From contig NZ_BSTF01000004.1 of NCBI RefSeq assembly GCF_030269365.1, forward strand, positions 1 through 64,000: a DNA stretch of 64,000 nt, in the 5' to 3' direction. Under the pieces are notes generated by a model, which was given only the letters and a program-made list of their open reading frames with translations, did not search any database and had not been told where the DNA came from. A program made the position numbers and the translations under genes. How positions within the stretch are numbered: the stretch's first letter is position 1; every line of letters begins with the position of its first letter. Shown here in pieces: positions 42,868 to 51,526 of the stretch. This DNA is from Lentzea sp. NBRC 102530 (GTDB lineage Bacteria; Actinomycetota; Actinomycetes; Mycobacteriales; Pseudonocardiaceae).

Positions 42868-44289
42868 ATGAGCAACGAACAGCGCATCGGGGCGCGGCTG
42901 TTGCGGCGCAAGCCGATCGACCAGCTGACTCATCCTGGCAGCGAACTCAAGCGCACCATGGGTGTCGGCCACCTCACCATGATCAGCATCGGGGCCACGC
43001 TCGGCACCGGCATCTTCGTCGTGCTGGGGGAGGCGGTGCCGCTCGCCGGGCCCGCCATCGTGCTGTCGTTCGTGCTGGCCGGCATCACCGCGTTGTTCTC
43101 CGCGCTGTCGTACGCCGAGCTCGCGGGCCTGATCCCCGCGTCCGGCTCGTCCTACTCGTACACGTACGCGACGCTCGGCGAGATCGTCGCGTGGGTCTGC
43201 GGCTGGTGCCTCGTGCTGGAGTACGGGGTGTCGGTCGCGGCCGTCGCGGTCGGGTGGGGGCAGTACGTCAACGAGTTGCTGCACCTCGTGACCGGGCTGC
43301 GGATCCCGGACGCGCTGAGCCAGTCGCCGGGTGCGGGCGGGATCGTCAACGTGCCCGCCGTCGTGGTCGTCGTGATCGCGATGGTCGTGCTGCTCGGTGG
43401 CGCGAAGGGCAGCGCGCGCACCAACACGGTCCTGGTGTGGGTGAAGGTCGGCGCGCTGCTGATGTTCTGCGCCGTGGCGTTCACCGCTCTGAAGGCCGGC
43501 AACCTGCAGCCGTTGTTCCCGCTGGGGCTCGCGGGCATGAGCGCGGGCGCGGCCACGTTGTTCTTCTCCTACATCGGGTTCGACGCCGCGTCGACCGCCG
43601 GTGAGGAGGCCGAGAACCCGCAGCGCGACCTGCCGCGCGCGATCATCATCTCGCTCGTCGTGGTGACCGTGCTGTACTGCGCCGTCGCGCTCGCGGCCGT
43701 GGGTGCCATGCCGTGGCAGACGTTCGAGGGCACGGAGGCGGCGCTGAGCCGGGTGCTGACCGACAACACCGGCAGCACGATCTGGCCGGTGCTGCTGTCG
43801 ATCGGTGCCGTCGTCGCGATCTCGTCCGTGGTGCTGACCGTCCTCTACGGACAGACGCGCATCCTGTACGCCATGTCCCGCGATGGACTGGTGCCGTCGA
43901 TCTTCTCCAGGCTCAGCCCGCGCACCGGGGTGCCGTTCGCGAACACGATCATCGTCGGCCTGTTCATCGCGGTGCTGGCCGCGCTGGTCCCGCTGGGGGC
44001 GCTGGCCGACGCCACCAGCATCGGCACGTTGTTCGCGTTCGCGCTGGTCAACATCGCGGTGATCATCCTGCGTCGCACCGAACCCGGCCGCAAGCGCAGC
44101 TTCCGGGTGCCGTTCGCGCCCTGGACGCCGTTGCTCGGCCTGGGGTTCTGCGTCTACATGATGTTCAGCCTCGGGCTGGACACGTGGATCGCGTTCCTCG
44201 CCTGGATGGCGCTCGGGTTCGTCATCTACTTCGCCTACAGCGTCCGGAAGGCACGCCTGGCGCTGGTGGACGATCACGTCAGGGACTGA
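42868..44289 (+). CDS. APC superfamily amino-acid permease
   Basis: 473 residues with 12 predicted membrane helices. Motif SIGATLGTGIFVVLGEAVPL (TM1) and ALSYAELAGLIPASGSSYSY (TM3 region) belong to the cationic amino-acid transporter-type APC group; FFSYIGFDAASTAGEEAENP is the TM6-loop signature. TAGGTT stands six bases before ATG 42868 (leaderless). Its 3' end overlaps the convergent HD gene by 16 bp. The substrate is not decided by the sequence. Confidence 0.92.
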   Translation: MSNEQRIGARLLRRKPIDQLTHPGSELKRTMGVGHLTMISIGATLGTGIFVVLGEAVPLAGPAIVLSFVLAGITALFSALSYAELAGLIPASGSSYSYTYATLGEIVAWVCGWCLVLEYGVSVAAVAVGWGQYVNELLHLVTGLRIPDALSQSPGAGGIVNVPAVVVVVIAMVVLLGGAKGSARTNTVLVWVKVGALLMFCAVAFTALKAGNLQPLFPLGLAGMSAGAATLFFSYIGFDAASTAGEEAENPQRDLPRAIIISLVVVTVLYCAVALAAVGAMPWQTFEGTEAALSRVLTDNTGSTIWPVLLSIGAVVAISSVVLTVLYGQTRILYAMSRDGLVPSIFSRLSPRTGVPFANTIIVGLFIAVLAALVPLGALADATSIGTLFAFALVNIAVIILRRTEPGRKRSFRVPFAPWTPLLGLGFCVYMMFSLGLDTWIAFLAWMALGFVIYFAYSVRKARLALVDDHVRD

Positions 44290-44876
44290 AGCTCCCTGGC
44301 CAGGTTGGTCCGCGCGGCGGCGTCCCACAGCTGCCGCGCGGGCTCGGTCACGAACAGCACCTCGCGGTCCAGCAACGTCTTCAGCACCTTCGACCGGCCC
44401 GCGCGCCACGTCTCGTCGTCGTACCGCGCGTACTCCTGCCGCACCGCCGCGCTGTACCTCTCGTAGTGCTCCGGCTCCGAGCCGAGGATCGCGAGGTCGG
44501 CGTCGAGCAGCACGTGCGCCAGCGGGTCGTCCGACGAGTGCGTGATCGTGGCCAGCACCAACGACTCCACGCGTGCGATGTGCGCTTCTTCCAGGCCTGC
44601 CAGGCGTTCGCGGGCCCACGCGGCGGAGGCGCGTTCGTCCTCACCGGGGTTGCCGTCGTAGATCACGTCGTGCGCGCAGGCCGCCAGCGCGAGGATCGCG
44701 CGTTCCTCCACCGTGAACGCGAACGCGTCCGCCAGCGCCGACGAGTCGCGCACGACCGAGACCACGTGGAACGTGTTGTGGTACGTCCGGTGCGGTTCGG
44801 CGTAGCGCTCCATCAGGTCACCCGCGTCCGGTGTCCCGCCCAACGTGCGGACCGCGTCGTCCCAGCTCCGTCTCAC
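44274..44876 (-). CDS. HD-superfamily metal-dependent hydrolase, 200 aa
   Basis: VRRSWDDAVRTLGGTPDAGD opens it. Ligands are HRTYHNTFHVVSVVRDSSAL, ALAACAHDVIYDGNPGEDER (HD) and LATITHSSDDPLAHVLLDAD. This matches the predicted HD phosphohydrolase family that acts on unknown small molecules. GTG 44876 overlaps the stop of the glycosyltransferase upstream (GTGA), so the two are coupled. Confidence 0.82.
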   Translation of the reverse strand: MRRSWDDAVRTLGGTPDAGDLMERYAEPHRTYHNTFHVVSVVRDSSALADAFAFTVEERAILALAACAHDVIYDGNPGEDERASAAWARERLAGLEEAHIARVESLVLATITHSSDDPLAHVLLDADLAILGSEPEHYERYSAAVRQEYARYDDETWRAGRSKVLKTLLDREVLFVTEPARQLWDAAARTNLARELQSLT

Positions 44877-45955
44877 CGCGCCAGCTCCTCCTCGACGACG
44901 TCCGCGGCGGCCGTGCTCCCGCCCGCCCGGTGGATCATCCGCTGCATGTCCTTCACGCGAGCGGAGATCGCGGAGTCCGACGACAGCTGACCCACCAACG
45001 AGCGCACCCCCTCGACGGTCACGGTGTCGAGCAGCACACCGAGTCCGAGCTCCTCGACGCGCTGGCCGTTGAGCCGCTGGTCGGCCATGTGCGGTATGAC
45101 GATCATGGGAACGCCGTGGTGCAACGCCTCCATCACCCCTCCCATGCCGCCGCGTGTCACGAACACACTGGCACGTCGCAGCACCGCGAGCTGCGGCACC
45201 TCGTCGTGCGTCTCGACGTTCAGCGAGGGACTGAGCACCTTGCCCTTCGTGACCAGGTGCCACGGCATTCCCCGGGCCGCGTCCGCGCACACCTGCGTGC
45301 CGGTCGTCGCGAGCACGACGGGACGATCGGCCGGAGGTTCCCACGTGCCCTGGAACTCGCGCCCGGTCAGGCACGGACCGGCGAACGTGACGTGCTCGCC
45401 GAACGTGTCACCGTGCGGCTGGAACTCCCTGGGGAACAAGGCGATCCGGCGGTGCGCGCCCGCGACGAACTCCGGCAGCGAGCTGCCGATGAAGGCGTGC
45501 AGCCTGGTGAAGAGCCGGATCACGGCCGGGTCGAACGTGCTCGGCGGAACCAGTTCGGTGCCGAGCGACCAGTGCTCGTTGCTGGTCAGCAGCACCTCCA
45601 GCAGCGCGTTCGGCACCTCCAGCCGGTGTGCGATGACGCCGCCGCACCAGGCCGCGATGTCCCACACGACGAAGTCCGGCGGGTCGTCCCGGAACGTGCC
45701 TTCCAGCTGGGGCAACGCCGACTCGGCCTCGGCGAGCGCGAGGCGGGCGGTGTCGAGCAGCGAACCGGGCAGGTCGTCGGGCAGCGTGGACGTGCAGGGG
45801 ATCGCGGTCGCGCCGCACTCCGCCACGGCGGCGGCGAACCGCGCGGTGGCGGGAACGCTCACCCGATGGCCCCGGCGCACGAGTTCCGCGATCATTCCGA
45901 GCGCGGGCAGGAAGTGTCCTCGCTCGGGCATCAGGAAGATCGCGATGTGCGCCAT
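44873..45955 (-). CDS. Macrolide-glycosyltransferase-like (GT1, MGT) enzyme
   Basis: 360 residues in two Rossmann halves. IFLMPERGHFLPALGMIAEL at the N-terminus; the nucleotide-sugar site in the C-terminal half is FVTRGGMGGVMEALHHGVPM followed by IPHMADQRLNGQRVEELGLG. It resembles UDP-glucose-dependent enzymes that inactivate macrolides by glycosylation. TAATCT is five bases before ATG 45955. An antibiotic role is plausible but untested by sequence. Confidence 0.85.
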   Translation of the reverse strand: MAHIAIFLMPERGHFLPALGMIAELVRRGHRVSVPATARFAAAVAECGATAIPCTSTLPDDLPGSLLDTARLALAEAESALPQLEGTFRDDPPDFVVWDIAAWCGGVIAHRLEVPNALLEVLLTSNEHWSLGTELVPPSTFDPAVIRLFTRLHAFIGSSLPEFVAGAHRRIALFPREFQPHGDTFGEHVTFAGPCLTGREFQGTWEPPADRPVVLATTGTQVCADAARGMPWHLVTKGKVLSPSLNVETHDEVPQLAVLRRASVFVTRGGMGGVMEALHHGVPMIVIPHMADQRLNGQRVEELGLGVLLDTVTVEGVRSLVGQLSSDSAISARVKDMQRMIHRAGGSTAAADVVEEELAR

Positions 45956-45988
45956 AAGAGAGATTAACGTTGTTCGATTCCTAATGGT

Positions 45989-48265
45989 TCAAAGTGGTTT
46001 CTTGCTCTTGTCCCAGGGGCGTTCCGGCCAGTGGTGCTTGGGGTAGCGGCCCTTCAGCTCGCTGCGAACCCGCAGGTAGCCGTTGCGCCAGAACGTCCTG
46101 AGGTCGCTCGTCACCGCGGTCGGGCGGCCCGCCGGTGAGAGCAGGTGCACGACCACCGGAATTCCGGCGATCTCCGGTGTGTCGGCCCATTTCATGGCGT
46201 CCTGGATGCGGACCGAGAGAACGGGCTGGTCCTGCGTGTAGTCGACCTTGCCCTGCCCGATCCGTTCCGGCGCGAGCTTGTCGAAGTCCGCCGCCTCTGG
46301 CCACGGCAGCATGCTCCGCAGCAACGCCGTCGTGTCGATCTTGGCGAGGTCCGCGCGCTTCTTCGCCTTGCCGAGGTCGATCGCGCGGATCACGGCCTCG
46401 TCGTCGACGCTCGGCCAGTCGCGGGTGCGGTGCAGGAACGCCATCCGCTCGCGCAGCCGGAGCGCGCTGTCCGGCCACTTGAGCAGGCCCAGGCCCTCGG
46501 TTTCGAGGCCGATCCGGAGGGCCTGCTGCGACTTGGCCAGGTCGTTGAGCGGGCGTTCGTCGAGGGTGATCGCGCCGAGCTTGCGGACCTCGTTCGCGAT
46601 CACGTCCTTCTCCCACCGGATGTCGTCCTCGGTGTGCACCAACGCTTCCGCCGCGGTGATGGCGAGTTCCTCGTCGGCGGGGGCGGCCAGCCGGACGCGG
46701 CCGTGCTTGCTGCCCGGTTCGCGGTCGGCGATCGCGACGGCGAGCCACTTGGCCTGCGAGTCGGTGTGCTCGACCGCGGTGCCGTTGGCCATCAGGTAGA
46801 TGTTGCTGTTCTTGGAGCGGCGCTTGGCCAGCCGTTCCGGGTAGGCGAGGGCGACGACGAGCGCCGGGTCGCCGTTGCCCTGAGGGTTGCTGCCGAGCTT
46901 TTCGAGCTGCTTGACCTCCTGGCGCCACTTGCCGGGGGCCTTCAGCGCGTCCGCGAGGTAGCTCGTGCTGTGGTGCGTGCTGTCGTCGAGCAGCGCCACG
47001 ACCTCGGCGGCGGTCCGGTTGCCGGCGAGCGCGCTGCCGTCGATGAGCGCACGGCCGAGCCGCGGGTGCAGGCCGATGTTCGCGATGCGGTCACGGCGGT
47101 CGGGTTCGAGCGCGCCGATGGCGTTCAACGTCTCCTGCGCGGCCTTGAGCGCCCCCTCGGGCGGGGCGTCCCACCAGTTCAGGGCGCTGCCGTCCGGGGT
47201 GCCCCACACCGCCAGTTCGAGGGCGAGCCTCGTCAGGTCGGCGGTCTTGATCTCCGGTTCCGGGTAGCGGGGGAGGGTGCTGTGCTCGTGTTCGGGCCAG
47301 CAGCGGTAGACGCGGCCCGGTGCCTCGCGGCCCGCGCGTCCGGCGCGCTGGTCGGCGACCGCCTGGGACACCCGGATCGTCGCGAGACCGGCGAGGCCGC
47401 GGCGGTGGTCGACGCGCGGGACCCTGGCGAGGCCCGCGTCGACGACCGCGCGGACGCCGGGGACGGTGAGGCTCGACTCGGCGATGCTGGTGGCGAGCAC
47501 CACCCGTTGCCGGTTGCCCCGTTTCAGCGCGGCGTCCTGCGTCTGCGCGTTCAGCTGGCCGTGCAGGATGACCGTGTCGGCGCTCAGCAGCCGGGCGGTG
47601 CGGTTGATCTCCTTGACACCGGGCAGGAACGCGAGCACGTCACCGTCCACTTCGGACAGCGCCTTGGTGATCGCCCGGGCGACGGTGTTCTCGATGTGCT
47701 CGTTGCGGGCCGGGGCGACGTAAATGGTCTCCGTCGGGAACATGCGCGACTCGGAGGTGAGGACCGGCGCGTCGAGCAGGTCCGAGAGCCGTTGCGCGGC
47801 AACCGTCGCGGACGTCGCGAGCAGCCGGAGGTCCGGGCGCAGGCCCGCCTTGGCGTCGAGCAGGAGCGCGAGCAGCAGGTCGGCGTCGAGGTGGCGCTCG
47901 TGGCACTCGTCGAGCAGGACCGTGCCGACGCCCTTGAGCTCCTGGTCGTGCTGGAGCCTGCGGACCAGCAGGCCGCTCGTCACGACCTCGATGCGGGTGT
48001 GCCTGCTGGTCTTGCGGTCGCCCCTGACCGAGTAGCCCACGGTGTGGCCGACGGGTTCGCCGAGCAGGCTCGCCATCCGCGCGGCGGCGGCCCGTGCGGC
48101 GATCCGGCGCGGTTCGGCGACGACAACCTTGCCGTCGAGGGCGAGTGGGACCAGCGTCGTCTTGCCGGTGCCCGGAGGCGCGACCAGCACGGCCGCCCCT
48201 CGCTCCTGGAGTTGCTCCAGCAGCTGGGGGAGTACGGATTTCACCGGGAGATCAGGCAGGTCCAC
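45989..48265 (-). CDS. hrpB: ATP-dependent helicase HrpB
   Basis: 758 residues, DEAH/DExH type. Walker A APPGTGKTTLVPLAL, motif II LLDECHERHLDADL, motif III LATSATVAAQ, motif VI QRAGRAGREAPGRVYR, then the HA2 helical domain and the HrpB-specific C-terminus ending PKHHWPERPWDKSKKPL. GTG 48265 is the first start with a family match (VDLPDLPVKSVLPQL). Divergent from the GT2 gene by 26 bp. Its cellular role is poorly known. Confidence 0.93.
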   Translation of the reverse strand: MDLPDLPVKSVLPQLLEQLQERGAAVLVAPPGTGKTTLVPLALDGKVVVAEPRRIAARAAAARMASLLGEPVGHTVGYSVRGDRKTSRHTRIEVVTSGLLVRRLQHDQELKGVGTVLLDECHERHLDADLLLALLLDAKAGLRPDLRLLATSATVAAQRLSDLLDAPVLTSESRMFPTETIYVAPARNEHIENTVARAITKALSEVDGDVLAFLPGVKEINRTARLLSADTVILHGQLNAQTQDAALKRGNRQRVVLATSIAESSLTVPGVRAVVDAGLARVPRVDHRRGLAGLATIRVSQAVADQRAGRAGREAPGRVYRCWPEHEHSTLPRYPEPEIKTADLTRLALELAVWGTPDGSALNWWDAPPEGALKAAQETLNAIGALEPDRRDRIANIGLHPRLGRALIDGSALAGNRTAAEVVALLDDSTHHSTSYLADALKAPGKWRQEVKQLEKLGSNPQGNGDPALVVALAYPERLAKRRSKNSNIYLMANGTAVEHTDSQAKWLAVAIADREPGSKHGRVRLAAPADEELAITAAEALVHTEDDIRWEKDVIANEVRKLGAITLDERPLNDLAKSQQALRIGLETEGLGLLKWPDSALRLRERMAFLHRTRDWPSVDDEAVIRAIDLGKAKKRADLAKIDTTALLRSMLPWPEAADFDKLAPERIGQGKVDYTQDQPVLSVRIQDAMKWADTPEIAGIPVVVHLLSPAGRPTAVTSDLRTFWRNGYLRVRSELKGRYPKHHWPERPWDKSKKPL

Positions 48266-48291
48266 GTCCGTGAGTGTGTCAGGGTTGGCGC

Positions 48292-49341
48292 ATGGGGATG
48301 ATCGGCGTGGTGTCGGCGATCGCGTCCGTGGCGCGGTCCGGGCGGACGTTCGCGCAGTGGAAGCACGTGCCTTCGGTGTCGACGGCCTCCGTCGAAGCGC
48401 CGGTGCTGGCCGTGGTGCCCGCACGGGACGAGGCGCTGACCCTGCCGCGGCTGCTGCCCGGGCTGGTCGGTCAGCCCGGTGTGCGCGTGGTGGTCGTCGA
48501 CGACGCCTCTTCGGACGGGACGGCTGCCGTCGCGCGGTCGCTCGGGGCCGAGGTGATCGAGTCCTCTGGACCCGCGGACGGGTGGGCCGGCAAGACGCAC
48601 GCGATGCACCTGGGCGTCGCGGCCGCCCAGGACGAAGAGTGGTTGTTGTTCGTGGACGCCGACGTGACGTGCACGCCTGACCTGGTCGGACGGCTGGTGG
48701 CGTCGGCCGTCGAGTTGGGTGCCGATCTCGTGTCGTCGTCCGGGCGCGGCTCCGGACCGGCCTGGTGGTTCCTGCTGCCCGCGTTCAACACGCTGGTGTT
48801 CGAGGGGTCGCCGCCGGACGGGCGCGGGCCGACCGCGCTGGCCGTCGGGCACTGCGTCCTCGTGCGGCGGGCTGCCTTCGAGGCCGCCGGCGGGTGGCAG
48901 GCGCTGGCCGGGACGCACGCGGACGACGTGGGGCTCGCGACGTTGATCAGGGACACCGGAGGGGTGCCGCGGTTCATCGACGCCTCGATGCTGCTCACGA
49001 CCTCGGGCATCGACACGTTCGGCGACTGCTGGCGGTCGTTGCGCAAGAGCATCCAGCCGGCGTTCCGGGAGATGTTCGGGCCGTGGGGCCGTCCGCTGCT
49101 GGTCGCCGCCGGGCTGCTGCACCTCGCGTACGGGCTGCTCCCGGTGCTGCGGCCGCGGTCGCCGTGGTCGTGGCTCGCCTGGTTCGCGCAGGCCGTGCCG
49201 CACCGCGAGTTCGTGCGGCGGATCGGGCTGCCGCAGACCTCGGCGGTGCTCGCGCCGTTCGCATGGGCGACGATTGGCGTGTTCCTGTTGGACTGCGCGT
49301 TGCGTCCAGGTGCCCAGTGGAAGGACCGCCGCGTTGGTTGA
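48292..49341 (+). CDS. Family 2 glycosyltransferase
   Basis: 349 residues. GT-A fold: VLAVVPARDEALTLPRLLPG, VVVVDDASSDGTAAVARSLG, the DxD WLLFVDADVTCTPDLV, and the acceptor-side motif AGTHADDVGLATLIRDTGGV. Two C-terminal membrane helices (from LLVAAGLLHLAYGLLPVL) anchor it. This layout is common to enzymes that glycosylate membrane lipids or carotenoids. The next gene overlaps its stop. Confidence 0.85.
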   Translation: MGMIGVVSAIASVARSGRTFAQWKHVPSVSTASVEAPVLAVVPARDEALTLPRLLPGLVGQPGVRVVVVDDASSDGTAAVARSLGAEVIESSGPADGWAGKTHAMHLGVAAAQDEEWLLFVDADVTCTPDLVGRLVASAVELGADLVSSSGRGSGPAWWFLLPAFNTLVFEGSPPDGRGPTALAVGHCVLVRRAAFEAAGGWQALAGTHADDVGLATLIRDTGGVPRFIDASMLLTTSGIDTFGDCWRSLRKSIQPAFREMFGPWGRPLLVAAGLLHLAYGLLPVLRPRSPWSWLAWFAQAVPHREFVRRIGLPQTSAVLAPFAWATIGVFLLDCALRPGAQWKDRRVG

Positions 49342-50143
49342 CCCGTTGCGCGACCCCGACGACCCGGAACTGCTCGACCCCTACCAGTCGCGCTCGCTCG
49401 CGATCCTGGTGGAGGGCGCGCGGCTCGCGTCCGGCGCGGTTCGCTACGGCAAGGTGGGCAAGGTCGGCAGCGCCGCCGTGGTGATCAACCGCGAGAACCC
49501 GCTGCCGTCCGGCAACTTCGGCTGCGCCCTGGACGGCACGTCGGTCCAGGTCGCCTCGACGCTGTTGCAGCTGGAGCAGACGTTCGCGGACGTGGGGCGC
49601 GCGGAGGCCGTCGTGTACGCGTCGCCGACCACCGTGGACGAGATCGAGGGCATCGCCGACGACGCGGGCTGGTACGCCGTCGAGGAGTTGCTGACGGTCG
49701 TGCACCGTGGTTCCGCGGAGGTGTCCGCCGAGGTCAGAAGGGCTGTCGACGCGGATCTGGTGGGGATCGTCGACCTGCTGTCCGACGAGCTGGTCGGCAA
49801 CCGTGCACGACTGGGGCGCTGGCTCGGGCATCGGTTGGACGACCCGCGGTGTTTGCTCCTGGTGGTGGACGACGGCGACCGGATCGGCGGATTCGTGTCG
49901 GGGTTCGCCGAGCGCGGTGTGGGCCTGGTCGAGCAGTGCGTGGTGCGTCCGGCGCGGCGGCGTCGGGGCGTGGGGCGGTCTCTGGTCGTGTCCGCGGTTT
50001 CGGCCTTGAAGTCTGCTGGCGCGATGTTGGTCGCGTCGCAGGTGGACGAGGGTCCCGGGGAGCGGTTCGCCGAGGCGTGCGGGTTCGTTGCGGCGTATCC
50101 CGTGACTGCCTATGTACGCAGAGTGGATGAGCTACTCGACTGA
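49334..50143 (+). CDS. GNAT family N-acetyltransferase, 269 aa
   Basis: TTG 49334, eight bases after AAGGA, overlaps the glycosyltransferase stop. The last ~130 residues form a GNAT domain with the acetyl-CoA loop VVRPARRRRGVGRSLVVSAV and the closing FAEACGFVAAYPVTAYVRRV. The N-terminal half is a degenerate GNAT-like fold (VVYASPTTVDEIEGIADDAG). The substrate is not known. Confidence 0.82.
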   Translation: MVDPLRDPDDPELLDPYQSRSLAILVEGARLASGAVRYGKVGKVGSAAVVINRENPLPSGNFGCALDGTSVQVASTLLQLEQTFADVGRAEAVVYASPTTVDEIEGIADDAGWYAVEELLTVVHRGSAEVSAEVRRAVDADLVGIVDLLSDELVGNRARLGRWLGHRLDDPRCLLLVVDDGDRIGGFVSGFAERGVGLVEQCVVRPARRRRGVGRSLVVSAVSALKSAGAMLVASQVDEGPGERFAEACGFVAAYPVTAYVRRVDELLD

Positions 50144-50168
50144 GTTACTTAGTTGCCGCGTGACATAT

Positions 50169-50185
50169 CCTTAGCAGGGCTAAGG
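50169..50185 (+). promoter_or_regulatory. Palindromic operator candidate before the MFS gene
   Basis: CCTTAGC-AGG-GCTAAGG, perfect 7-bp arms, directly before the ribosome site and overlapping the promoter region (CATATCC). Fits the binding site of a small dimeric repressor. Confidence 0.5.
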
Positions 50186-50193
50186 GAGGCTTT

Positions 50194-51480
50194 GTGCGCG
50201 AGCGGTTACCGGTCGAGGTGTGGGTTCTGGTCGCGGCGAGCTTCATCATCGCCGTGGGATTCGGGATCGTGGCACCCGTTCTGCCGGTGTACGCGTCATC
50301 GTTCGGTGTCGGTCACACCGCTGTTGCGGCTCTGATCAGCGCATTCGCGTTCGTTCGGCTGGCGTTCGCGCCGGTGAGCGGCAAGCTGGTCAACCGGTTC
50401 GGCGAGCCGAAGATCTACATCATCGGCATCCTCATCGTCGCCGTCGGCACCGCGATGTGCGGGTTCTCGTCCAGCTACGCCGAGATGCTGTCGTGGCGGG
50501 CGCTGGCCGGGGTCGGGTCGACGATGTTCACGGTCGCGGCTCTGGGGCTGCTGATCCGGATCACGCCGGCGCCGATGCGCGGCCGGGCGTCGGGGATGTG
50601 GGCGGCCGGGTTCCTGATCGGCAACATCGCCGGGCCGATCGTCGGCGCCGGGCTCGTGCCGTTCGGGCTGTGGGTGCCGTTCGTGTCGTACGGCCTGTTG
50701 CTGTGCCTCGCGGCGTTCGTGGTCTGGTTCTTCCTGCGCCGTTCTACTCTGGTGGAGATCGACCGCACCAACACCGAGGTGCCGATGTCCGTGCGCGAGG
50801 CCGTCCGGCACGGTGCGTACCGCGCGGCGCTGGCGTCCGGGTTCGCGAACGGCTGGGCCGTGTTCGGCGTGCGGATCTCCCTGGTGCCGGTGTTCGTGAT
50901 CGAGGCGCTCGAGCACAGCGCGGCCGTCGCGGGCATCTCGATGTCGGTGTTCGCGGCCGGCAACGCGGCGATGCTGTTCCTGTCCGGCCGGATCGCCGAC
51001 ACCCGCGGCCGCAAGCCGGTCGCCATCGCCGGTCTGATCATCAGCGGTCTCGCGACGGTCTGGATGGGCTTCAGCGGCGACCTGTGGACGTTCATGGCGG
51101 CCTCGCTGGTCGCGGGCGCCGGTGCCGGGTTGCTGAACCCGCCGCAGAACGCCGTGGTGGCGGACGTCATCGGGGCGCGCGGCAAGGGCGGACCGGTGCT
51201 CGCCGGGTTCCAGATGGTCACGGACCTGGGCGCGATCATCGGCCCGATGATGGCCGGCGTGCTCGCCGACTCGTTCGGCTTCGAGGCCTCGTTCGCCATC
51301 ACCGGTGCCGCGCTGCTGCTGTCCGTGCTGTTCTGGTTCGCCGCGCCCGAGACCCTGCCCACACATGAGGAGGAGCACACGGCCGCCGCGGTGGCGCCGG
51401 AGTGCGGTGCGCTGGACGAGAGTGCCGAGGTCCCGACCGGCGAACGCGTCGGCGGCAAGCCACGTCACCCGGAAGCGTGA
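50194..51480 (+). CDS. MFS transporter
   Basis: 428 residues with 12 predicted helices. Motif A in the first loop is FAPVSGKLVNRFGEPKIYII, and its repeat in the second half is LSGRIADTRGRKPVAIAGLI. Similar to drug/sugar exporters of the DHA1 type. GGGAGG precedes GTG 50194. It is single-gene; the palindrome upstream may control it. Confidence 0.9.
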   Translation: MRERLPVEVWVLVAASFIIAVGFGIVAPVLPVYASSFGVGHTAVAALISAFAFVRLAFAPVSGKLVNRFGEPKIYIIGILIVAVGTAMCGFSSSYAEMLSWRALAGVGSTMFTVAALGLLIRITPAPMRGRASGMWAAGFLIGNIAGPIVGAGLVPFGLWVPFVSYGLLLCLAAFVVWFFLRRSTLVEIDRTNTEVPMSVREAVRHGAYRAALASGFANGWAVFGVRISLVPVFVIEALEHSAAVAGISMSVFAAGNAAMLFLSGRIADTRGRKPVAIAGLIISGLATVWMGFSGDLWTFMAASLVAGAGAGLLNPPQNAVVADVIGARGKGGPVLAGFQMVTDLGAIIGPMMAGVLADSFGFEASFAITGAALLLSVLFWFAAPETLPTHEEEHTAAAVAPECGALDESAEVPTGERVGGKPRHPEA

Positions 51481-51526
51481 TTGCGCGCTCAGCTTTCTTT
51501 TAGTTTGTGTCGCTACCCTCGTCGCC

